From Haloferula rosea (GTDB lineage: Bacteria; Verrucomicrobiota; Verrucomicrobiia; Verrucomicrobiales; Akkermansiaceae), in the NCBI RefSeq assembly GCF_016595525.1, contig NZ_JAENII010000020.1, forward strand, positions 1 through 36,027: DNA of 36,027 bases, written 5' to 3'. Numbering within the stretch: the first letter of the stretch is position 1; each line of letters starts with the position of its first letter. Shown here in pieces: positions 24,891 to 32,798 of this stretch. The translations under genes were made by a program, and so were the position numbers. The notes under the pieces are model-generated. The model did not search any database. It had not been told where the DNA came from and saw only the letters and a list, made by a program, of their open reading frames with translations.

Positions 24891-27449
24891 TCAAGCGGAG
24901 TCACCGGGCGATTCGGTTTCCGGATCCTGCCGGGGGCCGACGAAGCCGAGGTCATCGACGAAGAGGGGGTGGGGCAGTTGCAGGCCGTCCGGTCCTGCTG
25001 CCGGACCATGGAGGGTGGTGATGCCATCCTTTTCGCTGAAATCGAATCCCGGGAGCAGATGCCCGTAGGTGCCGGGTTTGCTTCCCGGTTGGTGACTGCA
25101 GCTTGGGCTGATCTTGGGGGGATCGGGGAAGGACATGGCGACGATGATGCCGTCGACGGCCAGACACGGGCAGTGGATCCAGCCGGGCGGGTCGATGGGA
25201 TCGAGCGCGTCCGGGCTGAAGTCGTAGAAGGGAACGGCTCCCTGCGTGGGGGGCAGTGCGAGGATGCTGTGGCGCAGCTTGGATCCGCCGACCCAGCAGT
25301 GGTCCTGGGGGCTGGCTTGGTCACGATGGTGGAGCTTGACCTTGAAGAGCTTGGTGAAGGTGGCGACGGATGGCAGGGCGTCGATTTCCGGGTCGTCGCT
25401 GAGTCGTGCGATGGCCTGCCGGCGTGGGAGGGCGTTGATCTGACCCAGCTGGTAGCCGTTGGCCTGGACGGCTCTGGGTTCGGGGCGTTTCCAGCCTTTG
25501 AGCCGTGCTTCGACAGCTGCGGATGAGGCTTTCAGGATGCCATGGCGGATGAGGCTGATCGAGGCGTCCCTGGGTTCGATCGGCTCGCCGAATGAGATGG
25601 CCAGTCCGTAGGGGATGCGGTGGGGGCGTTTGCGAAAGTAGCGGTTTCCCTCGAATGAGAAGATGGATCCCCATGCGCCGTCGAGCCATGCCGGGACGAT
25701 GGGTGCCTTGGCCTGACGGGCGATGATTTCGAATCCGCGTTTCAGGGGGAGCAGGGTGCCGGTGCGGGTCAGGCGACCTTCGGGGAACAGGCAGACGAGG
25801 TCGCCCTTCTGGAGGGCGGCTGCGGCGGTGCGCATGGCCTCACGGGGTTTGCCAAGATCGATGGGAACGGTTTCAAAGAGGGTGCAGAACCAGCGGATGG
25901 CTGGCTTTTCCATGTAGATGGCATCCATCACGAAGCGCACCGGCCGGGGGCTGGCGGCGGTGATGAAGAAGGCATCGGCCCAGCTGACGTGGCTTGGAAG
26001 CAGGAGCACTCCGCCTTTCTCCGGGATGTGCTCGGCGCCGACCGGACGGATGCGGTAGAAGATGCGCAGGATGCTCAGGCCGATGACGCGGACGAAGTGT
26101 CCGGGCAGGAGCCGGATGATGAACCAGGTGATGAGGCCGCAGCCGACGCCGGCGATGGCGAGTTGGATGCGGTAGCCCAGCACCGTTTCGACTCCGGTCA
26201 TGTCGGCGATCAGGACGAGGCCTTCGACGAAGGCGGCGGCGATGATGCCGATCAGGCAGTCCTGGAGGTTGACCGCGGATTGGAGTTCGCCGCGCTGGTT
26301 GGGCGGGTAGCGGTCCTGCATCCATGCATTGAGCGGAGCGAGGAAGAGCGCTGCAAAGAAGGCGAGGGAGGCGAGGCCCCAGAGGAAGCTCCCCGAGATC
26401 GGGGAGAGGGCGGCTTTGAGGACGGCGTGGAAGCTGATCTCGGCGGCGCTGAGGAGGCGGAGGGAGCCGGTCGGGTCCTGAAGCGCGAAGATCAGGGCGG
26501 TGACGGTCATGGCGACGCCGGCGAGCGGGACCCAACCGAGTTCGATCCGTTTTCTCAGCAGGAACGATGCGACGCCGAAGCCGAGGGCCATGCCGAGGGT
26601 GGCGGCTGCCATGAACCACGAGGACAAGGTGCCGAAGCCTCCCTGGCCTTCGGTCAGCACCTTGGCGAGCTTGACCGACCAGAGATTGATGAAGGTCGCG
26701 AAGCCCCAGAAGAAGGCGACGCCGAAGGATGCCTGGCGCAGGGGGGCGTCCCGCCACAGGTCGCCGAGGTGCTTGAAGTGCTGGATGAGAATGCCGCCAT
26801 GGAGTTTCTCGGCACCCTGGGCGGGGGTGCGGGGAACGACCCAGGCCATGAAGATGGCGGGCACGGCGAGGGCGGCGAGGACGACGAGTGGGGGGAAGGC
26901 GGCTTGCCAGGCGACCTCGGGGGTTTCACCGAGGGCCTTGTAGCGCTGGTCGTAGATGATGCCGGCGGCGATCTGGCCGCTGAGGATGGCGAGCATGGCC
27001 ATCATTTGCTGGATGCCTGCGGCAAAGCCGAGGTGCTTGGAGCCGACGAGCTCCTTGTTGATGCCGATCTTGGCGGGGCTGAAGAAGGCGGATTGCACGG
27101 CCAAGGCGAAGAATCCGCAGAGGGCGAGCTCCATGCTGCGGATGTGGATCGAGGCGCACAGCCAGAGGAGGATGAGTAACTGGGCGATCGCGGCGCCCAG
27201 CATGACATCTCGTTTCGAGAAGCGGTCGCTGAGCCATCCGGCGAGGGGGGCGAAGAGCACGAAGGGCAGGGCGATCATGATGGTGGCCCATGACTCGACG
27301 GAGAAGGCAATCGCTCCGCCAAGGGGAACCAGGATGAACTGGGCGGCCTTGTCGTTGAACGCATTTTGCGTCTGTTGGACGATCATGCTCCAGAAACCAA
27401 CCCAGTGTCGACGTGTGGGCTCTGCATTGGGTGCTTCTGAAACTTCCAT
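24891..27449 (-). CDS. MFS transporter-acyltransferase fusion with vestigial acyl-ACP synthetase-like tail
   Basis: This is an 852-residue protein from the ATG at 27449, chosen because the MFS family start (QQTQNAFNDKAAQFILVPLG) follows; an open frame upstream is low-complexity. Residues about 10-420 form a 12-helix LplT-like lysophospholipid transporter. Residues about 465-640 are a PlsC acyltransferase with HVSWAD (the HxxxxD motif) and FPEGRLTRTG. This resembles fused LplT-Aas enzymes that flip and re-acylate lysophospholipids. The expected AMP-binding synthetase domain is missing. Instead, about 190 residues end in SKPGTYGHLLPG and an adjacent GP motif, reminiscent of the synthetase core (GTVGRPLPG). 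The re-acylation activity may rely on another synthetase. Confidence 0.85.
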   Translation of the reverse strand: MEVSEAPNAEPTRRHWVGFWSMIVQQTQNAFNDKAAQFILVPLGGAIAFSVESWATIMIALPFVLFAPLAGWLSDRFSKRDVMLGAAIAQLLILLWLCASIHIRSMELALCGFFALAVQSAFFSPAKIGINKELVGSKHLGFAAGIQQMMAMLAILSGQIAAGIIYDQRYKALGETPEVAWQAAFPPLVVLAALAVPAIFMAWVVPRTPAQGAEKLHGGILIQHFKHLGDLWRDAPLRQASFGVAFFWGFATFINLWSVKLAKVLTEGQGGFGTLSSWFMAAATLGMALGFGVASFLLRKRIELGWVPLAGVAMTVTALIFALQDPTGSLRLLSAAEISFHAVLKAALSPISGSFLWGLASLAFFAALFLAPLNAWMQDRYPPNQRGELQSAVNLQDCLIGIIAAAFVEGLVLIADMTGVETVLGYRIQLAIAGVGCGLITWFIIRLLPGHFVRVIGLSILRIFYRIRPVGAEHIPEKGGVLLLPSHVSWADAFFITAASPRPVRFVMDAIYMEKPAIRWFCTLFETVPIDLGKPREAMRTAAAALQKGDLVCLFPEGRLTRTGTLLPLKRGFEIIARQAKAPIVPAWLDGAWGSIFSFEGNRYFRKRPHRIPYGLAISFGEPIEPRDASISLIRHGILKASSAAVEARLKGWKRPEPRAVQANGYQLGQINALPRRQAIARLSDDPEIDALPSVATFTKLFKVKLHHRDQASPQDHCWVGGSKLRHSILALPPTQGAVPFYDFSPDALDPIDPPGWIHCPCLAVDGIIVAMSFPDPPKISPSCSHQPGSKPGTYGHLLPGFDFSEKDGITTLHGPAAGPDGLQLPHPLFVDDLGFVGPRQDPETESPGDSA

Positions 27450-27589
27450 CCGAGCGCAAGCTAGCAGGCTCCATCGGCGGGTCGCAAGGTCGGGGACCAT
27501 CGAAGATTGATGGGGAAACATTGAGCAGGCTTCGAGATTCCCAAGGCCGGGGCTTTCCGCCGGGAGTCCGGTCTGCTGGAATTCCTGCC

Positions 27590-27859
27590 GTGCAGATCCG
27601 AGTGAAGGCCGTGCCCAACGCCAAGCGCAGCGAGGTGGTGGGCTGGGAAGAGGATCCGAGATCAGGTCGGGTGCTGCGGGTGCGAATCGCGGCCCCTCCG
27701 GTCGAGGGAAAGGCGAACAAGGCGCTCTGCGCGTTCCTGGCAACATGGCTCGGGACCTCGAAATCGCAGGTGAGGCTGCTGAAGGGGGAGGGGGCGAGGA
27801 TCAAGACCTTTGAGGTGCCCGATGGGGATTTGCCGTCCGTGGAATCCCCGTCGGCCTGA
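27590..27859 (+). CDS. DUF167 (YggU-like) small protein
   Basis: This is an 89-residue protein of the DUF167/YggU family. The conserved block starts at once (VQIRVKAVPNAKRSEVVGW) and includes VRIAAPPVEGKANKALCAFLA and VRLLKGEGARIKTFEV, typical of the single alpha/beta domain. I chose the GTG at 27590 because the family N-terminus begins there; the frame is open further upstream to 27413, but that part overlaps the start of the divergent MFS gene and is not family-like. The role is unknown; family members occur across bacteria, archaea and eukaryotes. The final residues (VESPSA) extend slightly beyond the domain. Confidence 0.85.
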   Translation: MQIRVKAVPNAKRSEVVGWEEDPRSGRVLRVRIAAPPVEGKANKALCAFLATWLGTSKSQVRLLKGEGARIKTFEVPDGDLPSVESPSA

Positions 27860-28059
27860 AGGGAGTGCCTGTCGCCGTGCCGTGAGTGGAAGTACTATGT
27901 CGATCGTTTTTGGATTCCGAGAATGGGCGGATCGGGGTTTCTGGTAGGGGCGGATCGGGCGTGGGACGATTGTTTGTCCCGGCAGGCGATGGAGAAACTA
28001 ATATTGGATGAGATGAAGTGGCAGGCCGACCCGTATCGACGGTGGGACCAACCGAAACC

Positions 28060-28860
28060 ATGACCGTTTTCCTTCCTGCGATACGCCACTTCCTTCTTCT
28101 TTTCCTCTGCCTTTGTCTCCCGCTCTCTGCTGCGGAGAAGCTACGTGTCCTGATGATCGGCAACAGCTACACGGCTCAGACGCGGGCTCAGGTGAAGGGT
28201 TTCCTCGATGCGGACCCTGAAGTGGATGCCGAGCTGGTGGCGCACTGTCCGGGCGGGAGAAAGCTCGTGCAGCATCTGGCGAATCCCAAGGTGGATGCCC
28301 TGCTGCGCGATGAGAAGGGATGGGACGTCGTCGTGTTGCAGGAGCAGAGCCAGGTGCCGGCCTTCGCGATGACGAGCGGAGGCGAAACGCTCAAGATGTT
28401 CGTGGAGGGCGGAGAGGGCATGCTGCGAAAGATCCGCACGCTGCAGCCGAAGGCGAGGATCCTGCTGTTCGAGACCTGGGCGAGGCACGGCGGTCCGGAG
28501 GGGGCGGGTGTGTTGAAGGGCTTCGGTGGCGATCCGCGGAAGATGCAGAAGGCGCTGTCGAAAGGGTATGCCTTGCTGCGCAGGAACCCGGGCAAGTGGG
28601 ACTTTTCGGCCACGGTGACGATCGCCCCGGTCGGGACGGCGTGGGAGGCATGGTATCGCCGGCATGGATACGAGGAGGGTTCGCGGAATCTGCATTCGAA
28701 GGATGGCTCGCATCCGGGCAAGCTGGGGGCGTATCTCACCGGCGCGGTGTTTTATGAAGCGCTCACGGGTCGGTCCGCCGTTGAGGTGGAGTTTCCGGGC
28801 AAGGTGGGGGATGCCGATTTGGCTGCTGAGCTCAGGGCGCAGGCGCACAAGGTGTTCTAA
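28060..28860 (+). CDS. Secreted SGNH-hydrolase-like protein (DUF4886-like)
   Basis: This is a 266-residue protein with a clear signal peptide (residues 1-22, FLLLFLCLCLPLSAAE). The start of the mature part has the SGNH block I-like motif VLMIGNSYT, with the serine in GNSYT as likely nucleophile. A late SKDGSHPGKLGAYL segment (about residues 222-235) supplies the D and H of the catalytic dyad. Between them, VVVLQEQSQVPA matches block III. This pattern fits DUF4886/SGNH esterases that act on esters in the envelope or outside the cell. The substrate is unknown. The start at 28018 would disturb the signal peptide and was not used. It lies 30 bp before the rhodanese gene. Confidence 0.82.
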   Translation: MTVFLPAIRHFLLLFLCLCLPLSAAEKLRVLMIGNSYTAQTRAQVKGFLDADPEVDAELVAHCPGGRKLVQHLANPKVDALLRDEKGWDVVVLQEQSQVPAFAMTSGGETLKMFVEGGEGMLRKIRTLQPKARILLFETWARHGGPEGAGVLKGFGGDPRKMQKALSKGYALLRRNPGKWDFSATVTIAPVGTAWEAWYRRHGYEEGSRNLHSKDGSHPGKLGAYLTGAVFYEALTGRSAVEVEFPGKVGDADLAAELRAQAHKVF

Positions 28861-28890
28861 ATCCCCTTTGCAGGTTGCCGGAGCTGCGGC

Positions 28891-29268
28891 ATGAATACCC
28901 GGATGAAAGCCATAATCATTTCCATGCTGTTGGGTCTCGGGGTGTCATTCGCTGCAGAGGTGGTGCCGATCGAGAAGGGAGAGAAGCTGATCGCCGACAA
29001 GGTGCAGCTGCTCGATGTGCGGACGGAAGAAGAGTGGAAGGAAGGGCACCTGAAGGGGGCCGTGCGTGCGGATGTGACCGAGAAGGGCTTTGCCGAGGCG
29101 GTGAAGAAGGTGACGGATCCGGACAAGCCGGTGCTGGTCTACTGTCGCAGTGGTGGGCGCAGCGCGCGGGCGGCGAAGCAGCTCGAAAAGCTGGGCTACG
29201 AGGTGGTCTATGACCTGAAGGGCGGCATCACGGCGTGGAAAAAGGCCGGGAAAGAGGTGGTCAAATAA
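28891..29268 (+). CDS. Exported single-domain rhodanese
   Basis: This is a 125-residue protein. An N-terminal hydrophobic segment (about residues 5-21, ending SFAAE) is a probable signal peptide, so it acts in the periplasm. The rhodanese domain contains LLDVRTEEEWKEGHLKGAV and the active-site loop YCRSGGRS with the catalytic cysteine, followed by LEKLGYEVVYDLKGGITAW. Such proteins transfer sulfane sulfur or serve thiol redox chemistry. It is a short single-domain form, not the two-domain thiosulfate sulfurtransferase. An AT-rich hairpin (GTCAAATA...TATTTGAC at 29260-29280) overlaps its stop codon. Confidence 0.9.
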   Translation: MNTRMKAIIISMLLGLGVSFAAEVVPIEKGEKLIADKVQLLDVRTEEEWKEGHLKGAVRADVTEKGFAEAVKKVTDPDKPVLVYCRSGGRSARAAKQLEKLGYEVVYDLKGGITAWKKAGKEVVK

Positions 29269-29280
29269 ACACTATTTGAC
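29260..29280 (+). terminator. AT-rich hairpin at the end of the rhodanese gene
   Basis: A perfect 8-bp inverted repeat, GTCAAATA and TATTTGAC with loop AACAC, spans the rhodanese stop codon. Its composition is unusual for the region. There is no T-run, so it may be a weak terminator or an RNA-stability element and not a true intrinsic terminator. Confidence 0.35.
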
Positions 29281-29356
29281 GCGTCTTCCATCTTGATTGA
29301 TTAAGGAGTCCGAAGTATCTCTCCTGCCGCTGATGCCCACGCGCAGGAAGAAAATC

Positions 29357-30232
29357 ATGCTCGGATCGAAGACGAGCTCGAATCGTCGACGGGCTCGTCC
29401 GAGTTTTTCGGAGGCGATTCGTCTCGCCGAAGCGCGTGCCCGGGTGAGGGCGAATCGGCCGGCGAACCGACGCCGGCACAAGTCCGTCCATGCGTCCATT
29501 GCGGGGACGATGGAGCTGGACGACACGCCGTCGATCCTGCTGCGGATGGGGCGGTGGATGCTGGCTTTGGTGCTGCTTCCTTTCTGTGGGGTCACGAGCT
29601 GGACCTTTTTCAGTCAGTTCTCATCAGTGGCGCTCGATCATGGATTCTGGCGTTCGAGTGCGTTCTGGTACTTTGCGACCGGTGGTCTGCTGATGGTCGG
29701 GTGGTTCGCCACCGGGCTGCTGTGGAATGCGTTTCTCTACCTGTATGTGCTGGGTCACGAACTGACCCACATCGTGTTCATCTGGCTCTTCCGTGGTCGG
29801 ATCAGTGATTGGGGGGTGAGTGTGGATGGCGGCTATGTCACGACCGACAAGTCGAACATCGTGATCGCGCTGGCGCCGTACTTCATGCCGCTGTGGGCCG
29901 CCCTGATTGTCGGGATCTACGCCTTGGTCGGCTGTTTCGTGGACCTTTCGCCCGTCGTCATGAAGTCGCTGTACGGACTGATCGGGTTCTTCTGGGCGTT
30001 CCATCTGCTGTGGACCTTGTGGATGATTCCCCGGGACCAGCCGGACCTGCGCGAGAACGGGACCTTCCTTTCGCTGATGATCATCTATCTGGCCAATCTG
30101 CTGGTGCTGGTCGTGCTGACCTGTCTGGCGTCGCCGGCGATGGATTTCCGGACCTTCGCCTCCGGCTGGCTCGCCAATGGGCAGGAGGTTCGTGAGGCGG
30201 CGGAGATGGCGCTGCGTCGAGTGCTCCGCTGA
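29357..30232 (+). CDS. M50B-like membrane metallopeptidase-like protein
   Basis: This is a 291-residue protein. The ATG at 29357 follows AGGAAG at a good ribosome-binding distance; earlier starts at 29297 (TTG) and 29333, and a later ATG at 29510, are possible. After an Arg-rich N-terminus (residues 1-50), about six hydrophobic segments follow. The zinc motif GHELTH (H134, E135, H138) lies at the end of the second or third helix, followed by GVSVDGGYVTTDKSNIVIALAPYFMPL, which resembles peptidase M50B-like proteins. I see no second Asp motif as in classical site-2 proteases, so activity is uncertain. No neighbouring substrate gene is obvious. Confidence 0.72.
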   Translation: MLGSKTSSNRRRARPSFSEAIRLAEARARVRANRPANRRRHKSVHASIAGTMELDDTPSILLRMGRWMLALVLLPFCGVTSWTFFSQFSSVALDHGFWRSSAFWYFATGGLLMVGWFATGLLWNAFLYLYVLGHELTHIVFIWLFRGRISDWGVSVDGGYVTTDKSNIVIALAPYFMPLWAALIVGIYALVGCFVDLSPVVMKSLYGLIGFFWAFHLLWTLWMIPRDQPDLRENGTFLSLMIIYLANLLVLVVLTCLASPAMDFRTFASGWLANGQEVREAAEMALRRVLR

Positions 30233-30322
30233 TCGGGCGGGTGGTGACCGGGCTGTGCCCACCGGATAGGGTGGCGGTTTGATTTTTGCCGACAGCCGGG
30301 GGATCGATGCCTACCGTGGTGC

Positions 30323-31189
30323 ATGGCGAATGTGGGCGATCGGGCGAGTTTGGAAGTCCTGCGGGATACTCGGGTGGGACTGTTCCTCGATGGTGGTGGG
30401 GAGTTGGGCGAAGTGCTTCTGCCGCTCCGCGAAATGCCCGCGAGCTGGGAGATCGGTGGTTTCCTCGAGGTCTTCATCTACTGCGACTCCGAGGACCGGC
30501 CGGTGGCGACGATGAAGTATCCGAAGGTGATGCCGGGCGAGTTCGGTTATCTGGAGGTGCTGGCATCCACCGGAGTGGGTGCCTTCCTTGACTGGGGATT
30601 GCCGAAGGATCTGCTCCTGCCATTCGGCGAACAGAAATCACGCATCGAGGTGGGGCGCTCGTATGTCGTGCGGGTCCATGTGGACGAAACCAGTGGGCGC
30701 ATCATTGCTTCCCAGCGGATTGGTCGATTCCTCAGTCAGGAAAGGCCGGTCCTGAAGGTCGGTGAGGAGGTCGACCTCATCCTCTACGGCAAGACCGAGC
30801 TCGGCTACAAGGCGATCGTCAACGAGGAGTATTCTGGTCTGCTTTTCGCCAATGAAGTCTTTCGTCGGCTGCGTGCCGGAGAGCGGACGAAGGGCTACGT
30901 GGTGCAAGTTCGTGGGGACGGAAAGATCGATCTCTCCCTCTACGCGCCGGGCCGGGCGCGGGTGGAGGAGATGGAGGAACGTCTGCTCGCCGAACTGCGC
31001 AAACGCGGCGGGACCTGGGACCTGTGTGACTCAAGTCCGCCGGAGGCGATCCACGCCGCGCTCGGGATCAGTAAGAAGGTGTTCAAGCGTGCGACGGGTG
31101 CCTTGTTCCGCAAACGGATGATCGCCATCGAGGAGGATGGGATTCGCTTGTTGGAGGATGAGGACTGGAGTCCGGAGGAGGAAGGTTGA
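30323..31189 (+). CDS. CvfB/YitL-type S1 RNA-binding protein
   Basis: This is a 288-residue protein. S1-like beta-barrels run through the first 200 residues (GLFLDGGGELGEVLLPLREMP, FGYLEVLASTGVGAFLDWGLPKDLLLPF and YKAIVNEEYSGLLFANE), followed by a winged-helix C-terminus (about 220-288, AIHAALGISKKVFKRATGALF). The four-domain layout is that of CvfB (YitL), an RNA-binding regulator of virulence or translation in other bacteria. Its target here is unknown. The GGTGCATGG context gives no clear Shine-Dalgarno sequence. The gene is monocistronic and marks the last clearly core gene before the arsenic-related island. Confidence 0.88.
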   Translation: MANVGDRASLEVLRDTRVGLFLDGGGELGEVLLPLREMPASWEIGGFLEVFIYCDSEDRPVATMKYPKVMPGEFGYLEVLASTGVGAFLDWGLPKDLLLPFGEQKSRIEVGRSYVVRVHVDETSGRIIASQRIGRFLSQERPVLKVGEEVDLILYGKTELGYKAIVNEEYSGLLFANEVFRRLRAGERTKGYVVQVRGDGKIDLSLYAPGRARVEEMEERLLAELRKRGGTWDLCDSSPPEAIHAALGISKKVFKRATGALFRKRMIAIEEDGIRLLEDEDWSPEEEG

Positions 31190-31275
31190 TGGCTGGGACA
31201 GCTGCCGGTCCGCTCATTTCAATGCCACCCAACGATTCGGCCTTCGGTTCGGCAAACGGATCGAAGGCATCCTTG

Positions 31276-31311
31276 TAATAGAAGGACGCACCTTTGGTAA
31301 TAAGGGCATGC
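31276..31311 (+). repeat. Diverged direct repeat flanking the ars cluster, left copy
   Basis: The block starts TAATAGAAGGAC and ends AATAAGGGCATGC. It aligns in the same orientation with 34624-34659, sharing AATAGAAGGAC, CCTTT and AATAA, with roughly three quarters identity by eye. The pair brackets the whole five-gene ars cluster, so it could be the trace of an insertion boundary. Confidence 0.5.
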
Positions 31312-31336
31312 GCCTATTCTAATGTGTTACCCATGT

Positions 31337-31354
31337 ACCCGGTTCATACCGGGT
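31337..31354 (-). terminator. Hairpin downstream of the arsG-like gene
   Basis: ACCCGGT and ACCGGGT form a perfect 7-bp stem with a TCAT loop about 20 bp past the arsG stop codon on the minus strand. It has no T-run, so it may be a weak or factor-dependent terminator. Confidence 0.4.
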
Positions 31355-31372
31355 CGACTCTCTTCGACTGAC

Positions 31373-32062
31373 TCAGATCAGCTTGAGGGTATCGGTCAAG
31401 GTGAGCCAGCCACCAATCAGGATGAGAACGGAGCCGGTGAAGATGAGCGCTCCGCGTTGGAGCGACTGGACCCGGCGTAGGACCTTGCCCGCGGTCTCGG
31501 CACTTAGGATTGTCAGGAGAGCAAGAATTCCGACGGGGAGGGCGGTGCCAATGCCGTAAACCACGACGGCGAAGATGGACAGTGATGAGGCGGCGGCGAG
31601 GGGCAGGAGGCTGCCGAAGAACAGGGCGGCGGAAACCGGGCAGAAGGAGAGGGCGAACAAGGCCCCGAGAGCGAACTCGCCAAGCAAGCCCCAGTGGGAG
31701 ATCTTTTCGGCAACCGATTCCGACCCGACCTTGAAGCCCGGTGGCAGTGGCAACCAATCCAGGATCGCCATCCCAGCCAGGATGAGGATCGGGCCGACGA
31801 TGGGCAGGACGCCTTGGCGTAGGAACGCGGCGAGCTCCGGCATCGAGGCGAGACCGGCAAAGATGGCTCCGGCAATCGCCACGTAGGCGGCGACGCGTCC
31901 CAGCGTATAGGCGAGAACGCTGATCATGGCCCGGCGTAGGTTGGCCATCCGTCGCGCCAGCATGGTGGTTGCGGCGATGTTGGTCGCCAAGGGGCAGGGA
32001 CTCACCGAGGTGAGCAGGCCGAGCCAGAGGGCGGAGGCCGCCGCGAGGAGGATCGTGTTCAT
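31373..32062 (-). CDS. ArsG-like permease (CcdA/DsbD-type membrane protein)
   Basis: This is a 229-residue membrane protein with about six helices, related to CcdA/DsbD thiol-electron carriers. The pair of intramembrane cysteines is C23 in TSVSPCPLATNIA and C141 in ALSFCPVSAALFF, each next to proline as in that family. It matches the ArsG group described as an aromatic aminobenzylarsenical efflux permease. Its start overlaps the end of the ArsF-like gene by 4 bp, and it closes the five-gene unit. The gene may either export an arsenical or pass electrons to the ArsF-like protein; the cysteine pattern allows the second reading. It is named by family resemblance only. Confidence 0.8.
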   Translation of the reverse strand: MNTILLAAASALWLGLLTSVSPCPLATNIAATTMLARRMANLRRAMISVLAYTLGRVAAYVAIAGAIFAGLASMPELAAFLRQGVLPIVGPILILAGMAILDWLPLPPGFKVGSESVAEKISHWGLLGEFALGALFALSFCPVSAALFFGSLLPLAAASSLSIFAVVVYGIGTALPVGILALLTILSAETAGKVLRRVQSLQRGALIFTGSVLILIGGWLTLTDTLKLI

Positions 32063-32547
32063 GGGAGGGCCGCGAGGCGGGAACGGATGGGGCCTTCGAG
32101 GTAGGCTTTGAAGGCCTCGGGGTCATCCTTGAGGGACCAGACTTCATCGAGCTTCTCCCAGTCGCCTGATTTTCCGGACTGAGCCCGGGAGACGACGACC
32201 GTCTTGAACGCCAGGTCATAGTCGGATTCGAAGTGTTTGTTCTCGGGGCGGTCCAGGTTGAGCGTCCGGAAGCGCAGAGTTCCGGATGCGAGTTCGGAGG
32301 CGAACCCTTGCTCGAGGGTTTCCCGTGTCAGGACTTCGATCGTGCGGCAGGAAGTGCAGCGTACATCGGTGGTGAAATAGGTGACGAGCACCATCGGTTC
32401 GGTGCTTGGCGGCGGCTGGGTCGCCGGTGGTGATGTGGCCGCGGTCGCGAGCCCGGTGGAAGCGGGGTTCGCGAGCCGGTCCCATGCCCAGTAGGAAATC
32501 GATCCAAGCGCGAAGACGAGGAGGATGGATTGGGCGATCCGTTTCAT
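32059..32547 (-). CDS. ArsF-like exported thioredoxin-fold protein
   Basis: This is a 162-residue protein. An N-terminal hydrophobic segment (about residues 4-22) anchors or exports it, followed by a Thr/Pro-rich linker (31-50). The thioredoxin-like domain carries the pair C64-x-x-C67 in DVRCTSCRTIEVL, then LNLDRPENKHFESDYDL and EVWSLKDDPEAFKAYL, as in ArsF-family subunits described with ArsE as nitrophenyl-compound nitroreductase components. It overlaps the ArsE-like gene by 4 bp and the ArsG-like gene by 4 bp, so expression is coupled. Reduction of nitroaromatic arsenicals is known only for the named family; that activity here is inference. Confidence 0.8.
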   Translation of the reverse strand: MKRIAQSILLVFALGSISYWAWDRLANPASTGLATAATSPPATQPPPSTEPMVLVTYFTTDVRCTSCRTIEVLTRETLEQGFASELASGTLRFRTLNLDRPENKHFESDYDLAFKTVVVSRAQSGKSGDWEKLDEVWSLKDDPEAFKAYLEGPIRSRLAALP

Positions 32548-32783
32548 GATGATTGGAGCATGGTCTTCAGTTCGTCGATCGTGGGCACCTTGCCGGTGGT
32601 CCTGACCTTGCCATCGACGACGAGTGCGGGGGTGATCATCACGCCGAAGTCGGCGAAGCGCATCATGTCGGTCACCTTTTCCACTTGATACTCGATGCCG
32701 AGTTCATCGGCGGCCTGAGTGGTGGCGTCGGTCAGCTTGTGGCATTTGGCACATCCCGTGCCGAGGATCTGGATGGTTTTCAT
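32544..32783 (-). CDS. ArsE-like small cytoplasmic thioredoxin
   Basis: This is a 79-residue protein of the small thioredoxin/glutaredoxin-like family. The redox pair is C11-x-x-C14 in GTGCAKCHKL. The conserved cis-proline region is ITPALVVDGKVRTTGKVP, the core signature of redox-active disulfide protein 2. No signal peptide is present, so it works in the cytoplasm. In arsEFG clusters ArsE is the companion of ArsF. It starts 15 bp after the permease gene and overlaps arsF by 4 bp. The same small thioredoxins also occur with other permeases of the ArsP/DUF318 family, so the redox partner here could be the permease or the regulator. Confidence 0.85.
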   Translation of the reverse strand: MKTIQILGTGCAKCHKLTDATTQAADELGIEYQVEKVTDMMRFADFGVMITPALVVDGKVRTTGKVPTIDELKTMLQSS

Positions 32784-32798
32784 CTTGTGTTGCTTGGT

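Noticed and set aside
27860-28059. Possible small gene between the DUF167 and SGNH genes
   Set aside because: These 200 bp contain stops in all frames at short distance and no recognisable peptide or RNA structure.
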